Source: Actinospica sp035712985
GTDB lineage: Bacteria; Actinomycetota; Actinomycetes; Streptomycetales; Catenulisporaceae
NCBI GenBank assembly: GCA_035712985.1
Contig: DASTAE010000121.1
Location: forward strand, 1 to 7,551
DNA length: 7,551 nucleotides
Reading direction: 5' to 3'
The translations under genes and the position numbers were made by a program. This document shows positions 1 through 5,312 of this stretch, one piece after another. The notes beneath the pieces were generated by a model, which had not been told where the DNA came from, searched no databases, and saw only the letters and a list, made by a program, of their open reading frames with translations. Within the stretch, counting starts at the first letter, position 1. Every line of letters starts with the position of its first letter.

Positions 1-114
1 CCCCTCGAGTACCCCGGTAGCCTCCGTCGCCTTTTCGATATCTCCCAGGAACTGATCCAGGTCCGCATCGGGGACCTCTTCGCCGAACTTGACGAGCATC
101 GTGTGATCAATCAT
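1..114 (-). CDS. Dabb-like (stress-responsive A/B barrel) protein, N-terminal part only
   Basis: Reading leftward from an ATG at 114, 38 codons stay open to the window edge, so only the N-terminus is visible. The start MIDHTMLVKF, then a charged segment and a helix, resembles Dabb domain proteins, which open with a short strand of the form M-I-x-H-x-x-h-x-K-F. Dabb proteins are small ferredoxin-like dimers; bacterial members are mostly uncharacterised and some are stress-induced. The upstream ribosome-binding site is weak (a GGTGGG stretch, spaced rather far). The gene is divergent from the LysR-type regulator at 186 with only 71 bp between the starts, so it is the natural candidate target of that regulator. 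The family call rests on about ten residues and could be wrong; that this is a coding start is more secure. Confidence 0.5.
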   Translation of the reverse strand, partial: MIDHTMLVKFGEEVPDADLDQFLGDIEKATEATGVLEG

Positions 115-173
115 GCAAGCAATCCCACCACCGATGCCCCGGCCGCGTCCAAGACCCATCCACTCTCAACTGA

Positions 174-179
174 TAACCT
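174..179 (+). promoter_or_regulatory. -10 box for a leaderless lysR-type transcript
   Basis: TAACCT fits the actinobacterial TAnnnT -10 consensus and ends six bases before the A of the ATG at 186, exactly where transcription would be expected to start. No convincing -35 element lies 17-18 bp upstream. The GGA at 183-185 touches the ATG with no spacer and so cannot work as a normal Shine-Dalgarno. Leaderless translation is therefore the better reading. It would also place RNA polymerase inside the short divergent gap where a LysR protein would bind. I found no clear T-N11-A palindrome to name as the operator. Confidence 0.4.
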
Positions 180-185
180 GAAGGA

Positions 186-1025
186 ATGGATCAACTAGAG
201 GTCCGCGAGCTGCGGTACTTCATCGCGGTAGCCGAGGAACTGCACTTCGGCCGCGCCGCCACGAGGCTTTCCGTCGCCCAACCGGCGCTCTCCAAGACCG
301 TCAGCCGCATCGAGTCCCGTCTGCGCGTGCAACTCTTCGACCGCACCAGTCGCAGCGTCGCGCTCACCCCCGCCGGTATCGCACTGCTCGAACACGGCAG
401 GCACGCGCTGAACGCGATGGACGCTGCCGTACGCAACACCCGGCGCGCCGCCCGCGACGAGCCCCTCCGCCTCGTCATCAAGCCCGGCGGCGACGCGAAC
501 CTGCTGTCCGGCATCCTCGCCGCCTACGCGCAGCACCCCGACGCCCGGCAGGTGGAAATCCTCTTCAGCGGCCCCGCCGACCGCACCGAGTACCTCCGCG
601 ACGGCCGCGCCGACGCCGCCCTGCTCTACGTCCCCTTCGACGACACGACGGGCCTGGCCACCGAGACCCTGCACACCGAGGACCGCGTAGCCGTCCTCCC
701 CGCCGACCACCGCCTGGCAACCCGCCCCCGCATCACCCTGGCCGACCTGGCCGGCGAGACCTTCCCCCGCTGGCCCGGCGTCCCCGACGAGGCCACCGGC
801 CCCGAGATCACCGACGCCGCCGAACTCATCTCCCTGGTCCGGCTGGGCCGCGTGGTCACCGTCCTGCCCCGCTCGCTGCTCACCCCGCCCCCACCCGGCA
901 TCGTCTGCATCCCCGTCCCCGACGCCGGCCCCAGCACCATCGTCATCGCCCGCAAAGCCACCGACCGCCGCGACCAGGTGACCGCCCTCATGTCCGCCGC
1001 GACGGGACTACGCACCCAGAGATAG
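186..1025 (+). CDS. LysR-family transcriptional regulator
   Basis: A 279-aa DNA-binding regulator. Residues about 7-66 form the LysR winged helix-turn-helix: RYFIAVAEELHFGRAATRL, then AQPALSKTVSRIE as the recognition helix, then the wing ending in LTPAG. Residues about 94-279 are the periplasmic-binding-protein-like effector domain, with the typical GRADAALLYVP and the late GRVVTVLPRS segment. The protein is slightly short for the family (usually 290-320 aa). The shortage lies around residues 195-212, between FPRWPGVP and the GPEITD segment, where related actinobacterial proteins usually carry more residues; this may narrow the ligand pocket. No alternative start fits better than the ATG at 186, which looks leaderless. 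The regulator is divergent from the Dabb-like gene and probably controls it and itself. The effector cannot be deduced. Confidence 0.92.
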   Translation: MDQLEVRELRYFIAVAEELHFGRAATRLSVAQPALSKTVSRIESRLRVQLFDRTSRSVALTPAGIALLEHGRHALNAMDAAVRNTRRAARDEPLRLVIKPGGDANLLSGILAAYAQHPDARQVEILFSGPADRTEYLRDGRADAALLYVPFDDTTGLATETLHTEDRVAVLPADHRLATRPRITLADLAGETFPRWPGVPDEATGPEITDAAELISLVRLGRVVTVLPRSLLTPPPPGIVCIPVPDAGPSTIVIARKATDRRDQVTALMSAATGLRTQR

Positions 1026-1033
1026 CCGCCAAA

Positions 1034-1075
1034 GACCGGCAGGTCCGCCCGAAGAGAATGCCACGGCAGCCGGTC
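1034..1075. terminator. Possible bidirectional terminator between convergent genes
   Basis: The gap between the stop of the LysR gene (1025) and the stop of the Uma2 gene (1074) holds a perfect 7-bp inverted repeat, GACCGGC at 1034-1040 and GCCGGTC at 1069-1075, with a 28-base loop. Part of the loop could form smaller hairpins, for example GACC/GGTC at 1034-1045. There is no T-tract, as is common in actinobacteria. The long loop makes this weak, and the right arm overlaps the Uma2 stop codon. Confidence 0.25.
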
Positions 1076-1676
1076 AACCCTCGGCCGAGCCCGGACTCGC
1101 GAGCGGGACATCGATCGAGAAGGGCCGACCAGTCCTCAGACGCCCGCTATGCGTCTGCTCAAGGTGGTAATCCCCGTCGCGTAGACGATATTCGTAGACG
1201 ACAGGGGCTGCGTCTGCGCCTCGTTCGATAAGCCAGAAGGCAGGGATGCCCATCCCGGCGTAAAGCCGTGGCTTGTCCTCACGATCACGTTCTTCGGACT
1301 CGGGCGTAACCACCTCGGCGGCCAAGACGACGTCTTTGGGGAGGCAGTAGTACCTGCCGAGATCGAATGCTGCGGCATGGATGACCGAAAAGTCCGGTTC
1401 AGGAGCGGTGCGAGCGCTACGCTTCACAGCCATCCGATACTGGACCCGATAGCCATCAGGACTCTGGGCATCGACGAGCTCTGTCAGCGTGCCGACTATC
1501 TGCTGATGCCACGCCGTAGGCGGGCTCATGATGAGCGCACCCCGAATCAGCTCGGCACTGCTGGGCAGATCCGCAAGCGGAAGGTTGTCGAGGGTCCAGC
1601 CATCCGGCGGTGTCAGCGGCAACCGCGGGTGGCACGTGCAAGTGTCCGGCTCAGTGTCGTCCTCCATCATGGCCAT
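1074..1676 (-). CDS. Uma2-family (DUF820) PD-(D/E)XK-like protein
   Basis: A 200-aa protein with the hallmarks of the Uma2 family, which has a restriction-endonuclease-like fold but whose members mostly lack a known role. From the chosen start: AELIRGALIMSPP at about 41-53 with the acidic residue E42 and a following His57; PEPDFSV at 93-98 with D95; AAEVVTPESEERDREDK at 119-135 with E121 and K135; then LYAGMGIPAFWLIE at 138-151. These are the expected E, D, E and K positions of an intact active site. The N-terminus carries an unusual Cys-x-Cys-His (13-16). The open frame extends to a GTG at 1742, but that codon lacks a ribosome-binding site and sits in a possible hairpin. ATG at 1676, preceded by GGCGG, gives a normal family length; ATG at 1670 is also possible. 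Base composition is lower in GC than the central operon. Probably cotranscribed with the 147-aa gene upstream. Confidence 0.85.
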   Translation of the reverse strand: MAMMEDDTEPDTCTCHPRLPLTPPDGWTLDNLPLADLPSSAELIRGALIMSPPTAWHQQIVGTLTELVDAQSPDGYRVQYRMAVKRSARTAPEPDFSVIHAAAFDLGRYYCLPKDVVLAAEVVTPESEERDREDKPRLYAGMGIPAFWLIERGADAAPVVYEYRLRDGDYHLEQTHSGRLRTGRPFSIDVPLASPGSAEG

Positions 1677-1769
1677 CGTTGTACCGCCATTTCGGCAACG
1701 GCCCCGCCGCTTCACCTCGTCCGACGCCGACTCAGGCGCCACTCTCGCAAGCTTTCGCGCGAGGGCCTG

Positions 1770-2213
1770 CTAACCGCATTCATCCCAAACCAGCCGCTCA
1801 CGCAGCCGAGCCAACTCCTCGGCGCGTGCACCCAGCCCGTCGCCGAGCTCAAGCCGGAACCGCTCGTTGCGCGGAACGTCTCGCCCGGAGAACGCGAGGT
1901 CACCCGCATCGCGCACCATGTGCAGATGGTAGGAGAGCAGTTCGAGCAGGTCCCGCTGTATGCCCGTCAGCGTCGGATTCAAAGCGGTATCAAGGGCTTC
2001 GGCCTCGAAGTAAAGCCGCGAGTAAACGCGTAGCATCTCGCCCAAGCTCGCTGCCACATCGCTCGAGACGACGCCTACGACGCCGCAAGCCCGGATCGCA
2101 GCGTCGGCTCCGGCCTGCGCGGCGACAGCACGCTCGGCGATCGAGCCCATGCGCCTGACCACGGGCCCATACCCCGTCGGCCACGGCACGCTCACCCCGA
2201 ACTCACCAGCCAT
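1770..2213 (-). CDS. Hypothetical helical protein (147 aa)
   Basis: I do not recognise the family. The start is well supported: ATG at 2213 with GAGGA seven bases upstream. The protein looks largely alpha-helical and soluble. An N-terminal stretch rich in Pro, Gly and Trp (about 1-18) is followed by alanine-rich helices (22-42, 51-77), a middle amphipathic helix ending in LLSYHLHMVRD (about 85-102), and a charged C-terminal helix (about 125-142). There is no signal peptide and no clear membrane segment; the mildly hydrophobic stretch at 40-57 is too polar. The small size and repeated helices recall WXG100-like or partner-type proteins, but no WxG motif is present. The next gene on the same strand is the Uma2-family protein, so the two may work as a pair. 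Confidence 0.65.
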   Translation of the reverse strand: MAGEFGVSVPWPTGYGPVVRRMGSIAERAVAAQAGADAAIRACGVVGVVSSDVAASLGEMLRVYSRLYFEAEALDTALNPTLTGIQRDLLELLSYHLHMVRDAGDLAFSGRDVPRNERFRLELGDGLGARAEELARLRERLVWDECG

Positions 2214-2220
2214 CGACGTC

Positions 2221-2244
2221 TCCTCGCCGCATGACGCCAGTATC
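2221..2244 (-). promoter_or_regulatory. Candidate -10 box and ribosome-binding site of the 147-aa gene
   Basis: Reading leftward, GATACT (2244-2239) matches a TATACT-type -10 in five of six positions and would start transcription near 2232. GAGGA (2225-2221) then lies seven bases before the ATG at 2213. No good -35 element is visible, the nearest being TGGATT at 2267-2262. The Shine-Dalgarno is secure and the promoter tentative. Confidence 0.35.
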
Positions 2245-2356
2245 CGTCCGCGCGCGAAGGAAATCCACGCACTCGTGCTGAGGTGGTGCAGTCGCTACTA
2301 CTGCCGGGGAGCCGACCACCCGCAGGCAGCCGACGCGGAGCGAGCACGCTGGACCT

Positions 2357-2376
2357 GGGGTGGGCGGGTGGGTGGG
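2357..2376 (+). other. G-quadruplex motif with five G-runs and one-base loops
   Basis: Five runs of at least three G, each separated by a single T or C, lie in 20 bases on the plus strand. Only four runs with short loops are needed to fold, so the motif has a spare run. It lies in the 250-bp non-coding stretch between the helicase stop and the 147-aa gene. In leftward transcripts it appears as C-runs, so the G-rich strand is the template for the flanking genes. Confidence 0.6.
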
Positions 2377-2391
2377 TATCGCGCCGTCAGC

Positions 2392-2428
2392 CGACCCTCG
2401 AAGACCGGACACGGCAGCGACCCTCGAA
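2392..2428 (+). repeat. 11-bp direct repeat pair in the intergenic stretch
   Basis: CGACCCTCGAA occurs at 2392-2402 and again at 2418-2428, 26 bp apart from start to start. The flanks are similar too (CAGC before and TCCG or ACCG after). A related heptamer, AGCCGAC, occurs at 2310, 2328 and 2389 in the same stretch. These could be protein-binding sites or a small duplication. Apart from these and the G-quadruplex motif, the gap at 2214-2463 shows no gene and no convincing terminator. Confidence 0.45.
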
Positions 2429-2463
2429 ATCCGCCCACAACAGCACGACCGGCCGGCGCCGCC

Positions 2464-3801
2464 CTACCCCGCCCCCAGATGCGCCAGCACCGCCTGATGA
2501 GCCGCCCAGCCGTCGGGGAACTTCACCGGGACGCCTAGGCGGACCGGTTCGGCGTGGGGGTGGGCGTCGAGGAGGTCGGCGATGCCGGAGCGGCCTACGA
2601 CGATGCAGGCGTGGCGGTGTCGGGAGAGCAGGACGCAGAGGCGGCCGGTCTCCAGGTGGAAGGCAGTGGCGTCGCGGCGGCCGGAGAGGGGGTGCAGGAC
2701 GATGGTGACGTCGTATTCGCGGCCTTGGAGGCGGTTGGCGGTGTCGACCGTGACGTCGGTGAGGCCGCGGGCCGCTCGGTCGGGCCTCGCGAGTGCGGCT
2801 CGGACGGCGGCGGCCTGGTCGCGGTGGGCGGTGCCGATGGCGATGCGGTCGGGGGTGACCTCGCGCTCGTAGCCGGCGGCGCGGTCTACCGCGATGGCTC
2901 GGCGTTGGACCAGGCGATCCGCGATGGCCGCGCAGGCTTCCACGGCTTCCGCGTCGGTGCGGATGGTGTGGGCGGCGGGGAGGCTGTGCCAGGACCAGCC
3001 GGTGTCCGCCGCCTCCTCCAGGGCCGGATCCAGGGCGGACGTGCCGGCGGCCGCGGAGTACGTCAGGGATCTGTCGTCGACGTCGCTGCCGGCGTCGAAG
3101 GGGGTGAAGGGGTAGAAGGCCTTCGCCACCAACGGGGCCGCGGTCGCGGGCAGGCGCCAGGAGTACGGGAGCCGGTGCACCGGCAGGTGCGGATTGTGGG
3201 CCCGCACCACGGCGACGGCGCTGTCGCTCGGGTCCCAGGGGGAACCGGCCCAGGCCTCCGTGTCGACCGTGGCGAAGGGGTCGAGCTGGCCGGGGTCGCC
3301 TACGAACAGGGCCGTGCCCTCGGCGAAGCGGGGCGCCACGGCCAGCAGTCCGTCGGAGCGCATCTGGTAGGCCTCGTCGAGGATGGCCCAGGGGAACTCG
3401 CCCTCCTTGACCAGCGCCCATTTCGCGGCGGTGGCCAGCACGACGGTGGCGGCGGCCAGTTCGGGGAGCTTGGCGGAGAACGCCAGGTTCGGGCCGCGGA
3501 GGGGGGCCAGCCGGTCGGGGACCTCGTAGTCGCCCGCGGACAGGCGGCCCAGCGCGAGGGCCGGGTGCTTGGTGGCGATCTTCTCGACCAGGTCGTCCAC
3601 CTGCTCGTTCGTCTGGGCCACGATCATCACGCGCTCGCCGCCCCGGGCCAGGCGCTCCGAGAGTTCGACGACGAGGGTGGACTTTCCGGCTCCGGGCGGA
3701 GAGTCGACGATGACGCCGCGGTGCGCCCGGGACATCAGGTCCGCCGCGACCGCCTCGATGACGGCGCGGGCCTGCGCGGACCGGATCGAGGCCCCGCTCA
3801 C
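2464..3801 (-). CDS. UPF1-like superfamily 1 DNA/RNA helicase
   Basis: A 445-aa ATP-dependent helicase or translocase with all main SF1 motifs and little else. A possible Q-motif Gln is at residue 10. Walker A is SPPGAGKST (34-42). Motif Ia is VMIVAQTNEQVDDL (58-71). Walker B is WAILDEAYQM (138-147), of the DEAxQ form typical of UPF1/Dna2-type enzymes. Motif III is FVGDPGQLDP (166-175). A motif IV-like SWR is at 214-216. Motif V is VDTANRLQGREYDVTIV (352-368). Motif VI is LLSRHRHACIVVG (391-403), with the arginines expected to contact ATP. It is compact and lacks the large 1B/1C insertions of eukaryotic relatives. The GTG start at 3801 overlaps the previous stop in GTGA and has GAGGAG five bases upstream, so translation is coupled. 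The frame is open far upstream, but that part is a shadow of the preceding gene. It is last in the three-gene operon with the nuclease. Confidence 0.9.
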   Translation of the reverse strand: MSGASIRSAQARAVIEAVAADLMSRAHRGVIVDSPPGAGKSTLVVELSERLARGGERVMIVAQTNEQVDDLVEKIATKHPALALGRLSAGDYEVPDRLAPLRGPNLAFSAKLPELAAATVVLATAAKWALVKEGEFPWAILDEAYQMRSDGLLAVAPRFAEGTALFVGDPGQLDPFATVDTEAWAGSPWDPSDSAVAVVRAHNPHLPVHRLPYSWRLPATAAPLVAKAFYPFTPFDAGSDVDDRSLTYSAAAGTSALDPALEEAADTGWSWHSLPAAHTIRTDAEAVEACAAIADRLVQRRAIAVDRAAGYEREVTPDRIAIGTAHRDQAAAVRAALARPDRAARGLTDVTVDTANRLQGREYDVTIVLHPLSGRRDATAFHLETGRLCVLLSRHRHACIVVGRSGIADLLDAHPHAEPVRLGVPVKFPDGWAAHQAVLAHLGAG

Positions 3802-5312
3802 TGCCACTCCTCGGTCTGGTCCTCGGCGCGGGCCACGTGCGGCCAGGGCGGCCCGCCGTGGGTCCACGGGGTCTGATCGGCCTCGGGGAGTTCCGGCCGG
3901 GTGCCTCGCTGCTCGGCCAGGAAGGTGGCGTAGCAGCGTTCTTCGCCGACGACGGGGACGCTGCCCTCCTCCGGCGCCTTGCCCCGGCCCATGCCGCTCT
4001 GGAGCTCCAACTCGACCTCGTAGCCGCCGCCCTCGGCCGGCCGGACCGCGCGGAGGCGGACGGTCTGGGTGACGCGGGCCGGGCTGGCGAGTCTGGCGCC
4101 GGGCCGGAGGATGACCTCGTCGTCGGTGTGCAGGATCACGAGGGGCCGCGGCCAGGCGCGCTTGCCCTTGATCTCCTGGCGTTCGGCGTCCACGAAGGTG
4201 ACCCGGCCCGCGAAGGCCTCGCCGCCGACGCGGTAGCGCGCGAGGACCAGCGGGTCGTCGATGGCCTGGGTGCGGTCGTAGCTCTGCTGCGCGGATTCGA
4301 GGTCCGCGAGCCTGCGCGCGGCGGCCACGGCGCTGGGGCGCTTGGGCTGCGGCGGCACGCCCTCTTCGATGCCTGTCATGAAGTCGGTGAAGCGGCCGCG
4401 GTCCACCTGCCAGCGCAGCAGGTCGGAGGCCGCGGCGGGCTTCTCGCGGAGCACGTCGATGCACCGCCACACGGTCTGCCAGGTCGGCTCCAGCTGCGCG
4501 GCCAGGGCTACCCGAAGTTCGTCCTCCGCCTTGGTGACCGCGCGCATGTCCTCGGCGGCCCGCGCCTCCTCCTGCGCGCGCACGAGCGGCGCGAGGACCC
4601 CGGTGTCGAAGGCCGGGTCGGTGGTCGGGCCCGCGGGGGGCACGAGGTCCGGGTCCTCGGCGCGCAGCGCGGCCTCGGCGCCGCTCATGCCGTCCGGCGG
4701 GTCGATCCAGCTCAGCAGCGCGGGCAGGTGCTGGTCCTCGAGCGCGCTCTGGCCGGTGGCCCAGTGCTGGGCGAGCACCGAGGTGAGCGCGAGGCAGACG
4801 CTGGATCCGGGCATCGGGGCGCGGTCCTCGGCGAACCAGGTCAGGTATCTGCCGAGGAGGGGCACGCGCGGGTCCACCGGGTAGGGGCCGTCGGTCGTGC
4901 GGAAGCGCGCGGAGCGGCCGAGCAGGCGCAGCGCCTCGACTCCGCCGGTGTTCGGCAGGATCAGCTGCGGCGCGTCGGTGCAGCGCTCCCACTCCTCGTG
5001 GTTCTTCGTCGCCTCGACCGTCTCAGTGTGCTGACGGCGCTCGCCGATGTACGGGACGAGCAGCTCGGCGAAGGCGGTGAGGAAGTCGAAGCGCTGGTCG
5101 CGGTTACGCGGCTGGGCCACGAGGAGCAGCCGGGGCGCGGAGCGGTCGGTGCCCGCCATCAGGGCCAGCGGGGCCGCCGCCTCGCCGGCCTGCATCAGCG
5201 GGATCAGCACGAGGGGTTCGTCGGACAGGTGCACGTGCCGCACGGCGGTGATCGGCACGGCGCGCCCGCCGGTCGCCGCGCGGGCGCGGGCCAGCGCCGT
5301 CAGGGTGCTCAT
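3798..5312 (-). CDS. Unknown 504-aa protein of the nuclease-helicase operon
   Basis: No known family is recognised. The start is firm: ATG at 5312 overlaps the nuclease stop by one base (TGATG), with GGAGG seven bases upstream. The first 200 residues look like a mixed alpha/beta region (for example PRLLLVAQPRNRDQRFDFL at 60-78). Residues about 235-350 are mostly charged helices, possibly coiled, including AQEEARAAEDMRAVTKAEDELR. Residues about 360-440 are rich in short strands (GRVTFVDAERQEIKGKRAWPRPLVIL as consecutive pieces, then VRLRAV and YEVELELQ), which suggests a beta barrel. The last 60 residues are rich in Pro, Trp and acidic residues and look like a flexible tail. No signal peptide, membrane segment or metal site is evident. 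Its position between nuclease and helicase, with coupling on both sides, points to a stoichiometric bridging or DNA-binding subunit; that is inference. Confidence 0.85.
   Translation of the reverse strand: MSTLTALARARAATGGRAVPITAVRHVHLSDEPLVLIPLMQAGEAAAPLALMAGTDRSAPRLLLVAQPRNRDQRFDFLTAFAELLVPYIGERRQHTETVEATKNHEEWERCTDAPQLILPNTGGVEALRLLGRSARFRTTDGPYPVDPRVPLLGRYLTWFAEDRAPMPGSSVCLALTSVLAQHWATGQSALEDQHLPALLSWIDPPDGMSGAEAALRAEDPDLVPPAGPTTDPAFDTGVLAPLVRAQEEARAAEDMRAVTKAEDELRVALAAQLEPTWQTVWRCIDVLREKPAAASDLLRWQVDRGRFTDFMTGIEEGVPPQPKRPSAVAAARRLADLESAQQSYDRTQAIDDPLVLARYRVGGEAFAGRVTFVDAERQEIKGKRAWPRPLVILHTDDEVILRPGARLASPARVTQTVRLRAVRPAEGGGYEVELELQSGMGRGKAPEEGSVPVVGEERCYATFLAEQRGTRPELPEADQTPWTHGGPPWPHVARAEDQTEEWQ

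Noticed and set aside
1744..1763. Hairpin (CTCGC/GCGAG) between the 147-aa and Uma2 genes as a terminator
   Set aside because: It has only a 5-bp stem with a 10-base loop and no T-tract. At most it weakens the case for the GTG at 1742 as the Uma2 start.
1377..2158. Plus-strand frames across the Uma2 and 147-aa genes
   Set aside because: They are Arg- and Pro-rich without domains, and the opposite strand holds a Uma2 protein with its family motifs and a gene with a good ribosome-binding site.
2301..2329. CTGCC/GGCAG inverted repeat as the terminator of the nuclease-helicase operon
   Set aside because: It has only 5 bp of continuous pairing and lies about 135 bp past the helicase stop, which is too weak to call.
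3802..4992. Upstream extension of the helicase frame to a start at 4992, giving an 842-aa protein
   Set aside because: The extra 397 residues are low-complexity Arg, Ala, Pro and Gly with no domain. They lie out of frame over the unknown 504-aa gene, and a coupled GTG start with a ribosome-binding site sits at 3801.
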